This document shows positions 1 through 9,968 of a stretch of DNA of 64,000 nt, piece by piece (the first letter of the stretch is position 1; every line of letters begins with the position of its first letter). Both the position numbers and the translations under genes were made by a program. The stretch comes from Isoetes taiwanensis (lineage: Eukaryota; Streptophyta; Lycopodiopsida; Isoetales; Isoetaceae), in contig JAJEKV010000071.1 in the NCBI GenBank assembly GCA_021234155.1, positions 4,836,483 through 4,900,482 on the forward strand, read 5' to 3'. The notes under the pieces were generated by a model that was given only the letters and a program-made list of their open reading frames with translations, did not search any database and was not told the origin of the DNA.

Positions 1-61
1 GCCCCGACCAAATGTGGTAAATCTCTCATATGTACAAATCAAACTGGAAGTGGCGACCTCT

Positions 62-2967
62 CTACCCCCATTCAATTGCCTTTAACCTTTGCCTCTCTTC
101 CTTGGCCCTACGAACCAGGTTCAAAAATCCAGAGGGTAGCCCCTTCTTCTTGTTCTGTAAGAGTAATGTGAGACAAAGGCACAAACACATAACATATTTT
201 TTGCAAAACTTACCCAAACCCATCGGGTTAGCTCGTGCTCTCGATGATCTTTGCCTCGTGGTACAACTTGGGTACAAAAGTTTGCACTCCTCCCAGTCTT
301 CTAGGTTGAGCTGCTTCATTAACTCGGCCTGGCAAGTGACAATGTCTTTCTGACTGCAAAGGGAAAAATATTATAAGACAAAAAAAGGTAGAAAAAAACA
401 TGGCATAGCAAGTGAGGCTTTTCTTTGCTTTTAAGACCCTGTAACTGCGTCCAGGGTACAATGCTCATATTTTTTTGTTTTGATTCACCACCTTTCTTTG
501 GTTTCTTTCCTGCGTCTTTAGCTTGTCCTTTGAGCTCCCCATCTTCGAACATACAAAAAATTCTTTCTTGAAGATCCCACACCAGAACGGTCAAACGGTT
601 TAGTCTTTGAATGGCGAAGAGGATGGGCACGGCGGTCGGTCGCGGTATAAATTTATATCAGAGGTAATGCGGCGGCGGTAATTTATATCATGTCTGCTCG
701 GTATAAATTTATATCATGACTGTGCACGCGGTATAAATTTATACCGCCGTGCAGCACCGCAGATAAATTTATACCATGATTGTGCACTGCAGATAAATTT
801 ATACGCTGACGAGCTTCTGTATAAATTTACACCGCTGCGAGCACCGCGGTATAAATTTATACTGCGTGCCAGGTGATGAATTTATACCGTCAAGAAGGCT
901 ACTACAAGATTCTAACCACGCTAAACATACTACAAAAAGATTGAATTGAATCTTTTTCGTACTTGACCATCTCTCAAAGCTTAGCCGAAGTAGTTATCGT
1001 ATTGTTTGACACCATAATGGGCTTCTTATCAGAATCATAGCTCGGGCAACACTTTCCACACGGGCTTCTCGAAGCTCTTGAAGCTTATTCTTACGTTTTT
1101 GAAGTCCTCTCCATGCATTTGTTTGAACTCCACGCATTCTCGATGCATGAATCGGATCTTATCTATTAGGCTCATTTTTAACCGAAAAGTCATTGTCAAG
1201 ATTGTGACTTACGGCAATGACTTTTGCCTCTTAGATGCGTGATACCCACGTAAATATGGGCTTCGACGCTTTTCCACACCTCGCTACGGGTTTCCTCCTT
1301 TGAGAGTTCTTTTCTAGCCTTGTAGCCGTGTGTGCCTCCAAGGACGTAGTAGGTGTAATCTTCAAGTTCCGCTTTTTTAACAATCACGCAATCGATTGCA
1401 TTGACTTCTATCAACCATAACAACTAGAGGCGACACATGCGCATGAGGATTTCTTCTCATTCTTTGCTTAAGAATGGCCACATGTGCCGCGTACAACTTT
1501 CGGACCTGCAGCACTCTGACCCCATCTTCATTTTTTGGTGGCCTCTTGATAGTGCTTAGTGTCAAAGAAATGGTTTGTTTGAGCAGTTTGGTTTCATTAA
1601 CCCGCTTGAGAATAGCACTTGACTTATCTGCGGGCTTCACAACGATGTCTGCTCCAGGAGCCTTCTGAAGAGCTTCTGCTGACTCCTCTATAGTCAAGGG
1701 CTTTGTTTTTCTAGATTTTTTCTTGGTAGGAGGCTGTGTATCTAGTACCAGGGAATGCTTCCTACCCTTTCCCTTTGTGTTGACTGGTTCCTCCTCTTCC
1801 TCTTCCTCTTCCTCTTCCTCTACCTCTTCCTCTACTACTTCCTCTTCGATAGTACGGGGGTACCATAGACCCTTGACCAACACTTTTTCTTCGCACAGCA
1901 CTATTGACATCAGAATTTCTACTACGTCCTGTAATGCAGGGTTATGTTAAGAGACTGACGGTATAAATTTATACGGAAAGCAACTAAGAATTACTTACAA
2001 AGCCGTTCTTGTAATTGTCCGAGATGTAATCGTGGACGTCTTTAGGCTTGCACATGCTTAATTTAAACATTTTAGTATTCAGAACATAGTAGACGGGGCC
2101 CTTGTCATGGTTGCACTGCATTAGAACTTCATCATCGTTCTCTGTAGCAACAAGTTTCATAATGTCGCCAGCAGGGTAATAATCATCCGACTTGAACTTG
2201 CCCTTCCCTGATTTATTGCACAAGTAAAGGTACGTATCAGTGGGTTTGCTCTCTCTTGCGCCCCTGTGGACGTACCAAGTGTGATCCTTTAGTTCATAAG
2301 TCTGTGGCTCTGGTGGTGCAGCCTTTGATGATGACCCGGAAAACGCGCAAAAAAAATCATTTTTACACAAGAATATTAACCTTTTTCGAGTTTTTGAAAC
2401 ACAAAAACAGTAGAAAAAGAGGATAAAAAGGCATAAAATCTACACTAAATTAACACTTTATTTGTGTCATTTAAGCTAAAAACACAACAATATTACGAAA
2501 ATATTAAGGTTCGGGACCATTCGTTGAGCACTGGACATCAAAAATCTGAAATAATTCTAAAACGGTATAAATTTATACGGCTCGAGCACGAGCGGTATAA
2601 ATTTATACCGCCTTCGACAACTACGGTATACCGACCGTTTCTATAGAATGTATAAATTTATACCGCCAGGTTCGAGCCGTGATAAATTTATACTCTGATA
2701 TCGACCGGTTCTGCACGCAGATAAATTTATACCGCTCGTGCTCGAGCCGTATAAATTTATACGCCTTGTGCTCGGCGCAGATAAATTTATACCGCTTCCC
2801 GAAGACTTATTTTCGAGGCGGTATAAATTTATACCGCTCGGGCAGAAGGCGTATAAATTTATACCGATCCAGAATCATCTCGGTATAAATTTATACCGCG
2901 GGCTTACACTCAATGATTAAAACAAAAGAGAAACTAAAAAAAGCGGGAAGTAGACTTACGTGGCCAT
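62..2967 (-). CDS. Element A gene with ParB/sulfiredoxin-like domain
   Basis: Spliced minus-strand gene of unnamed function. Exon 1 (2967-2960) is only ATGGCCAC followed by GTAAGT. Exon 2 (2380-1999) joins in phase, adding a 127-residue segment rich in Tyr and Lys with no family I recognise. It ends at a GTAAGT donor, and a 70-bp intron (1998-1929) leads to exon 3 (1928-1213). Exon 3 has a long Glu run, a basic KKKSRKTK patch, then a ParB-like segment: a VRxLYAAHVAxL helix with NPHAHVSPLVVMV, and, after a one-base frameshift near 1410-1440, YYVLGGTHGYKARKEL, matching the G-x-H-x-x-x-A signature of the ParB/Srx fold. It closes at a GTAAGT donor at 1212. Less certain downstream exons lie near 1170-1020, 630-450 and 350-62, ending in a lysine-rich tail with a stop at 62. 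The frameshift may be decay or an assembly error. The ParB call comes from reading the motif, and the intron phases support a real gene. Confidence 0.5.
646..886. repeat. Palindrome cluster A1 (TATAAATTTATA core)
   Basis: Nine intact or degenerate copies of the palindrome GGTATAAATTTATACC start near 646, 676, 702, 732, 762, 792, 820, 850 and 874. Start-to-start spacing is 24-30 bp, most often 30. The sequences between copies are short, GC-richer and different from each other. The cluster lies between putative exons of the minus-strand ParB-like gene. Confidence 0.85.
2566..2897. repeat. Palindrome cluster A2 in intron 1
   Basis: Ten clear copies of the TATAAATTTATA core start near 2566, 2596, 2651, 2682, 2720, 2750, 2780, 2822, 2852 and 2884, with an internally deleted copy near 2626. 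Spacing is mostly 30-32 bp. Some intervening segments are themselves dyads, such as CTCGAGCACGAG and its inverse around 2581 and 2738. The whole cluster sits in the 579-bp first intron (2959-2381). A single extra copy near 1959-1972 lies inside the 70-bp second intron. Confidence 0.85.
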
Positions 2968-3011
2968 GACCGTATGAACTAGCGTATAGAGGTTCCGGAG
3001 AGCAAATAAGA

Positions 3012-3025
3012 GGGGTATATATAGG
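3012..3025 (-). promoter_or_regulatory. TATA box of element A gene
   Basis: The minus strand reads CCTATATATACCCC about 50 bp upstream of the ATG at 2967-2965. The spacing suits a plant core promoter with a short leader. Palindromic sites of cluster A3 lie 150-310 bp upstream of it, and cluster A2 fills the first intron downstream. Confidence 0.5.
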
Positions 3026-3171
3026 CGGACCCTTGGCGCCTTGACGACTAAAGGCTAGCATATATGGAAAATAGGGTGGCCGGGCGCGAGAGCTTAAGTA
3101 CCCCCGCTAAGCCGATTTAGGTCAGAAGCGTTTCTCCATAAAGATTCCAATACAAGTGTTCTGTGAGTTTT

Positions 3172-3330
3172 CGTATAAATTTATACCGTGTCTTCCTCCT
3201 CTCAGATAAATTTATACCATCTCGTATAAATTTATACACCGGCTGCCTCTAAGTTTGCCTTCTCGTATAAATTTATACCATCCCTCGTGTAAACTTTTAC
3301 CACCGCTATTCTCGTAGATAAATTTATACA
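3172..3330. repeat. Palindrome cluster A3 upstream of promoter
   Basis: Six copies, one strongly degenerate, start near 3174, 3205, 3225, 3266, 3288 and 3317. They lie upstream of the minus-strand TATA box at about 3020. Arrangement and consensus match clusters A1 and A2. Confidence 0.8.
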
Positions 3331-3339
3331 AAGGTGACG

Positions 3340-4754
3340 CCTTCTACCTTCGAAAGTATGGCTCTCGAAAAAGAACTGCAGAGCCTCCAACTCGTTCGCG
3401 AGCTTCCTCCCCGCAATGACATTCACACCCCCTCAAGCGACACGAAAAGTAGCCTCGAAATTCTCGCCTCGATATTCAAACCCCGGCTACGTTGATCTTA
3501 CTCCAAAGACCACCACCCGGCTTCCACCACCGATTCAATTTACTCCACCACAACTCCGCCCCGAACGCCGTTTGCCCCCACCAATGCGTTTTACTCCACC
3601 ACAGCCCTAGAGAGGTCGGACTACCTCCTCCACTTCATTTTAGCACGTCGCCTTAGTCCACCATAGGCTAAATCCCCGGAGGCAAATCACGCCAACTCCA
3701 TCAATTTAAGCTAAATGGTACTACAACAAGTGGGGCAAATAAATGACATGCAACTCTGTTTTCTTACGACACTTGGGGGAGCTGGTCAACTCGCCACCAA
3801 CCTCGATTACTTTTTTCCTAGGAGAGAGAAAGCACCTCCCCTCGGGACTTGCACACACCAAACCTATCGGCATCTACAAGTACACCATCCTTTTTCCCGT
3901 GTCGGATTTAAGAAACACCTCATGTTGATCTCTCAGACGAGGACCTACCAAAGCCACAAGACTCTATGTTCGAATTCAAAGCCCCTGCAAGTAAGAATCT
4001 TAAGCGTAACTTACACAAGAAAGCATGTACAACTGTTAGAAGAAAGAAACTCATGGGCCGAGGCTCACTTGCGGGCAACACATACAAAGCACTGTTGTTC
4101 TCAACGTTGTTTGCTTAAGATTGGACTAAAGGAATTGAGGTTGATTCGTGATAGTTACAGTTCAATGACTCTGCTAGACCAAAGGGGCTACTTAGCCTTC
4201 AATATTAGGCCGATGATGGTGATAAGTTTACTTACGGCTGGTGGCCACACCGCGTCTCAATCAAACGGCCTTCAAATTGATTCATGCTTTAGGGCGAAGA
4301 CGACTTGACCGCTGAAGAAAAGGCTTGACAAGAATCCGGGCATCAATGACTCACGCCATTAGGGAGGCATAACCAGAATTCATGCCCTTCAATGTGTTTC
4401 CGGATGGAAGGTTTCTTTAAGGAGTCTTGTGAGAAACTCCCTAATAGCCCTATGTACCACTTGAGTGACAATTTCACCGAAACAAGAAGTCTATGATAAT
4501 TATAAGGAGATGTGTGTGAGAATCTTTGGAGGCGGCTACGCTTACTTTTACATCGTGGCTCCCGGAAAAAAGAGTTTTCTCTGCGTGGCCATTCCTAGAA
4601 AGCATAGGATGTCATTTTGTGCTACATGCTCGAATTAAAAGCTCGGAGACAAAATGCAAGGACACTTCACACTAAAAGTAAGCTTCCGGGGCGTGTTCTT
4701 GCCTAGTTCTACTTAAAAGTAGGTTTTTTCTGAACATATTTTCATTTTTGATCG
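3340..4754. other. Unassigned region with proline-rich and unknown ORFs
   Basis: A plus-strand open frame at 3416-3610 is rich in Pro and Thr, with repeated FTPPQ motifs encoded by tandem-like DNA. A 197-codon frame at 3715-4308 shows no recognisable domain. Its position just upstream of the DUF7869 relic makes it a possible degraded 5' part of that element. I see no convincing promoter or splice pattern here. Confidence 0.3.
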
Positions 4755-6475
4755 TTGGAGAAACCGAACAACAAACACAGAGAACAACAATCTTTGGAAA
4801 GGAGAAAATTGACAAAACATAGGAAGCCTTTGGAACAACCACTCAACTACATATCGCTTGTTATTGATGGAATGGACGTAAGAAGACCACCCTACCACAT
4901 TTTGTCAATGTGCCTAAGGATGTTCTTGAAGAAGATTTCATACATCCGCATGTTGTTGGTTCTATGGTATTTAATGGAAAACTATCTTGCAAGGCATTTT
5001 TGAATTATCCAAACATTCATGCTGATCCAAATCTCACTATCACAATATTGAATAAGCTTCTTTCCAATCTAGAACATATACCACCGGTTCGTATCTTGAC
5101 TAGACAACACGACAAGGGAAAATAAGAAAGCGTTGTTTGCTTATGTGCTATGCTAGTAGAGAAACAAATCTTCAAGAAGGTGAAGATTGGTTTCCCGCTT
5201 GTTGGTCATACACACGACCAAATTGATCGGGATGTTCAAGAGGTTCTCTAAACGTCTTTGCGAAAAAAAGCTCTCGACCTACCAGCAATGATTGAGGTTA
5301 TCCAAGATTCCTACAATCCTCGCCCGGACATCGAGTTGTTGGAAGAAAGAAACTTATGATTTCAAAGAATGGATTTTTGAAGAGATCAACTGGGTCACCG
5401 TGCTATTGAGCCCTTGAGAAATATTACATTTCAAGCATCAGATCAAAATTTCACTTGTAGATGGCGGGGCCATCTTACAAGGAAAGAAATATTCCACATC
5501 TTTGCAAATTGGCGACCATCGCCAGGTATTCAATTCATTCGCACCATCCCCAATACTAGTTCCATGCTCTCAAGCAGAAAGCAAATGCCTCTAAAAAGCT
5601 TGAAAGAAATCACAAAGAGTAAAAAGGAGGGAAGAGCATTTGACTCAAGCAAATCATTGGATTTTATTGAGACAAGTATTGATCGTGCTCTAACCACTTT
5701 GGGAGGCAGATGCTTTATGGTGGCCTCGCTTTTTTCTAAAAGAGCGTGATATTTTGCAAGCTTCATTACAAGGTCGAAGACCAGTTACATTCAACTGGCC
5801 ATCTAGGCAAACTCTCCCTGTGCAAGTTGATAATCAAGAGGAACATGTAGAGATATTGGCTAGCTCAGATGAAGATGACAGAGTCATGTACACTGGCCCC
5901 AGACGCACAGCACAACAAGTTGCTCGAGTATCTGGTTCCCCTCAGAGATTCAGAAAGGAATGCTCATAGCTGTCCCAGCTGATAATGATGAGTCTGGGAA
6001 GCCGTTCTGGCTAGCTAAAGTACTGGAGGTAACAAGAGAGGATGGAATTCCCACTCAACTAAAAGTGCACTGGATGAGAACAAATGCTGCCAGTGCTTTC
6101 AGTGGGAGTTATACTTTGGAGATGGTAAAAACAGGAGTGGGAAAGAGAGCAAAGTCCAAAGCAAGTACTGCTGTCATAGATCTATCTGAAGTGAAGGTTC
6201 TTGCATATGACTTTGTTCTGACTGCTGCTAATAAGTTACGTATGGTCACTCAAACTTTAATAAGGTCAGCATGTGGATTAGACAAACAACCTAGAAAGGT
6301 GGCCAAAAAAGATGATGATGAGGACTCACTTGTAGACAGTGAGGAAGAAGATCGTTCGAGTACATCCAGTTTTGAGAGTGAAGCTGAGGATGAAGGCTCA
6401 AGTGATCAGGGATTAAATGAGTCGGAGGATGAGATGCATCCTGATCTTGCTGCAAAATGTAAGTTTGTCCGATGA
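4755..6475 (+). pseudogene. Decayed DUF7869-type transposon gene
   Basis: Successive plus-strand frames, interrupted by shifts and stops, spell one protein of the plant DUF7869 type. Visible in order: LNYISLVIDGMD (about 4842-4875), LPHFVNVPKDV region, PNLTITILNKLLSNLEHIPP, LDNTTRENKKALFAY (about 5098-5145), then LVEKQIFKKVKIGF and LVGHTHDQIDR (about 5150-5230). The D-N-x-x-x-x-E-N-K and G-H-T-H-D-x-I-D motifs are hallmarks of the family and look like metal-binding acidic residues of an RNase-H-like core; that catalytic reading is inference. The C-terminal part (5754-6475) is the best preserved: a KPFWLAKVLEV segment, HWMRTNA, and an acidic Glu/Ser/Asp tail. At least three frameshifts are needed to join the parts, so I call it a pseudogene. 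Confidence 0.6.
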
Positions 6476-7186
6476 CTCAAACATCTGTCAAAATGTTCTA
6501 TATTTTTGACAATTTTGTTCATAATTTTGTACAATTTTCACAACCATGAATATATCACTTCTTTGTCACTCTATTACCCTTGCTATTTTTTTAATTGCCC
6601 CTTTTTTGCTACACTTTATAAAAGTAATTATTTTTTGTTCTAGTTTAGGAGGATGAAAATTGCTATTTGAAATTTTTGCATGAAAGTTATGTTCAATCAA
6701 CCCCTCAAAAATGGTACCTAAATTACTTAAATTGTCACACCTGTCACAAAAAAATCTTAAAAATGGACTTTTTTAAGGGAATTTTAGGGAATCTTTCAAA
6801 GATTCCTTTTGAAGTGCGTTTCCAGCAAATAAGTGCGTTTCATTTTAAACTTTGTTCCAAGGGAATTGTTGTAGTGGAATCAGCGCAGCGGCAGCTTAGG
6901 TTTTTTAATAGAGGCAGTTTTGGTGAAACAGAGAACTGCCCTTTCCCGCAGTGGAATCTCACCCTTATTCAAAATTTAAAATGGCCAATAAACTTTACTA
7001 AAGTATTTGTTGTCAATGACAGCAACTAAGGTCCAGATTCCACTACGCCGTCCGTTGCTACAGGGACGAATCGGGGAGCCATGAGTGTCCAATTAATACC
7101 ATTGTTGGGATTCAGTCGCAGTTTGAAGCCTGGGTGGAAGTTCCAGATGTGAAGCGAGATATCACAAAAATTACAGGTGGGGGATC
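6476..7186. other. Non-coding DNA after DUF7869 relic
   Basis: AT-rich sequence with short open frames only (for example 6667-7029, no recognisable domain). Probably the 3' region of the preceding element. I see no RNA gene or terminal repeat in it. Confidence 0.4.
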
Positions 7187-7504
7187 TTTTTTTTTTTGAA
7201 GAACTGTGTCATCAATATATTAAAAGAATGGTAATGTTACAAAGCAAGTGAGGAGGAAGGAGAACTGCCCCAAAAAGACAGCGATACCTCGACACTCCAC
7301 AACAAACTCACAGAAAAACAGCAACTCTACTGCTGTACAAATCGACCATCCCCATCTACAACACCCAAGAAGTCCCGCCAACTGGCAAACTTCCGCTCTA
7401 CTAATCCCGGGAACACCAGAAAACTTTGAAATAGCTTGTACCTGAGTCGAGAGGTGACGTTGGCAAATTTTGGGTGACATGGCACCTAGGCTCCAACATG
7501 CCAA
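7187..7504 (-). mobile_element. LINE-like 3' end with poly(A) tail
   Basis: On the minus strand this is an ORF tail (7504 to about 7250) followed by an AT-rich trailer resembling LINE 3' ends (TTTAATATATTGATGACACAG) and an A-run at 7197-7187. The encoded fragment includes LSTQVQAISKF and AEVCQLAGLLG. The order of short ORF tail, trailer and poly(A) is what a 5'-truncated non-LTR retrotransposon leaves. No reverse transcriptase motif is present, so the family is open. Confidence 0.45.
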
Positions 7505-7535
7505 GGCGGCAAAAACATGCCACCTAGGCTCAAAT
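7474..7535 (+). repeat. Isolated copies of the 19-bp satellite
   Basis: About three monomers related to the array at 9969-12092 (CACCTAGGCTCCAACATGCC and variants) occur here, 2.4 kb before the main array. They read in the same orientation as its first part. Confidence 0.7.
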
Positions 7536-9224
7536 ATGTGTTGATGGCAAACCTGGCTAAACCACCAACCTCAGGTCAAAGAAGTGATAATCTTGGTCTA
7601 GGACCTCCAGATCACTTGAGGTGATCACTCTGTGCTGGAATATCTGTGTTTAGACCTCCAGAAAACAAGATTTCACTAGTTTCCCTAAAGCTAAAAAAGC
7701 TAGTCTTGTTCAAACAGGCACAGAAACCAATGCACTCGACATTTTGAGCCCAAATAAGCATAGCATGATACAATGATATGTGTAAAAAGTGTTGTAGAAA
7801 GTCTATGCAAAGAATCTCCACGGTTGGTGAGGAATATTGATTCTTGACTGAGTCAGAAACTAGTCAATGGACTGGACAGTGCACCAAATTTTGCCAAATG
7901 AAAACGATGATGAATTTTTGATTCAACTATATTCTGACAGTGAGCACAGGACCTGCACAATAAGTGCATGCTATTTTCAAGGTCAAAAAATCAGTATGTG
8001 GTTTAAAAAACATGTTTAAGCATCAAATATCTATAGAAAAAATGAGACAGACTTTGAAACATTAGATGATTGCTCTTCCCCCCTTTTTTTACTTTTTCAA
8101 CTTTTCCTTTTCCAAATGATTGTACTAGATGCAACTGTAGCCTCGGATGCAACCAGATACAGATATGTAGTTTTTTTCTATTTTTCGAGTTAATTTAGAT
8201 GCAAGCGCAACAAATAATATTTTCCAAGGTCAGATTTTCATTCAACTGGAAGCAGAGTCATCACATTTGATATCATGTTAATGATCAAGATGATCAATTA
8301 ACAAGTCATCTCTAAAAACACACAAATCATGAATTTTTTTGGATACAAATTGATCATAATATGCCTCAGGATTGATTTCTTAAGGCAGGAGGATCTCTCA
8401 GCATCAATTCTGACTTCACTCTTCAGGTACTTCGTCTTCGAATCGCGCAAAAGCCCACGCCTTTTCTGAATCGATTTGCCCCCCTTTTGAAAATACTCTG
8501 TTCTGTTTCCATTCTTGCAAAATCCAACAGATTACTCGTCGTTTAGCACAGGCTTAGGGTTCTTGAGGTCACTCAGGTTGAATCGGGAGGATATAGTCAT
8601 GATTAGGTAGCTTCCAGCTGCTAAAATCCGTTTCTTGGCCTGCAAATTTTAGGGTTCTTGATTTTTCTTGCGAAGAAATATCCCACAGGCAGGAATGAAA
8701 AAATGGGCCAAGGTATAAATACAGATCTATTTCCCTGTTTATTGATTACGTGGTCTCCTCCCACGCCAAGCTTCGGCTTCGTGTTTTCGACTTGGCATGC
8801 GGGGGGCGCCACTTAGCGAGGATGAGAGGGTAGATAGATGGGGGTAGATGTAGGTAGGTTTTACCATTTTTTTAATGAGGCGCGTTTCCCAAGGAAGCCA
8901 TTTAGAAGGTCAATATAAACTCTTTTTTCAAAAATGTTTGTGCCAGGTGGCATGATTTCATGAGGGCTACCAGGTGGTATCATCAAATTTTCGAATGGAA
9001 TACTTTGATTTTTTTTTGTGGGAAAAATAAATGAAGTGACTAGGCATGGGACTTGGTGAGGTGGCGGGTTGGTAACCATCTTTTCCCCTAGTCAAAATGA
9101 TTTTTTGGCAATAGGTTAGAATGAGGTGGCAAGGAGGAAGAACAAGGCTAATAGGCTCATTTTCCAAGCATTTCAATCTTATGGTTGACCAACTTTTTGG
9201 GTTTGGTCAAAACTTGCCTAGTCA
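7536..9224. other. Non-coding repeat-derived DNA
   Basis: No supported gene. Open frames are short and lack domains. A small dyad surrounds 8758-8800 (CCACGCCAAGC and GCATGCGGGG). Homopolymer runs are common. Confidence 0.4.
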
Positions 9225-9316
9225 TCATTTGATGATGTAAAGTGATGTGATGATGTAGAATGATGTAATGATGTTGAGTGATGTAATGGTGTGGAGTGAT
9301 GTGATGATGTGGACAC
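9225..9316 (+). repeat. GATGATGT-type minisatellite
   Basis: Four to five imperfect copies of a unit of about 21 bp, GTGATGTGATGATGTAGA and variants, in head-to-tail order. The translated His/Thr-rich minus-strand frames are products of the repeat and not a gene. Confidence 0.8.
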
Positions 9317-9968
9317 TTGTTGCTTAGGTGGCAACTTGGTGGATGACATATGGAAGTAGCAAATAATGAGTGGACCAAAGTAGCTTTGTAGGTGATGACA
9401 TGTTTGTCTAGCCATCATGCCATGTCACCTAGAAGTGGTGACTAGGCAAATTCGTGCTTAGCTTTTTCCTTCTTTTTTTTTTATTTTGGCTAGCAAAAAA
9501 TGCTTTTTTAGCTTTAGCTACTTGGTGTGAAGTGCATGATAATGGAATGGTGTGATGAAGAATGGTAACATGAAACTTGATGCTAGGCAATCTCTTTGGT
9601 GTAACAACTTTCTTGGAAATTGTGCCTTAGGTAGTGGTAGGTCAACTATGGAACAAGAGGCTATGTGTGAGATGAATAATGGTATAGGGTGTGGAGATAC
9701 AAAAAACAAAATAAGGGTAATGGTATGTTGGAAATGAGGTCAATGTGAAGGAATAGAGTAGAAATGACAATGTGAAGGAGAAAAATACCATTTTCATAGC
9801 TTGCAAACTTCATAGGGGTCTTCCAAACTTCTAGATGCTTAGATCCTCTCAATGTGTGACCTTGATTCCAGTTCAATGTCTTCACTTGGTTCTTCAACAT
9901 AGTATCTTCTTTTTTCTGTAATATGAATAAGATTTGATGGCACCTTGCCATGTTGCCATAGCAGAGCA
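9317..9968. other. Spacer before satellite array
   Basis: AT-rich DNA without a convincing gene. The minus-strand frame 9972-9661 has no recognisable domain. Confidence 0.4.

Noticed and set aside
646-886. CRISPR array
   Set aside because: Regular repeat-spacer layout, but the repeat is a 14-17-bp palindrome, spacers are about 13-18 bp and degenerate, the genome is a plant, and no cas genes exist.
1723-1950. Plus-strand serine-run ORF
   Set aside because: It is the antisense of the Glu run in exon 3 of the element A gene.
2679-2920. Overlapping plus-strand ORFs with repeated INLYR and YKFIP motifs
   Set aside because: They are translations of the TATAAATTTATA palindrome array in intron 1 of the minus-strand gene.
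3416-3610. Proline-rich FTPPQ ORF as a structural protein gene
   Set aside because: Short, low complexity and without promoter or splice context; kept only as a note in the region entry.
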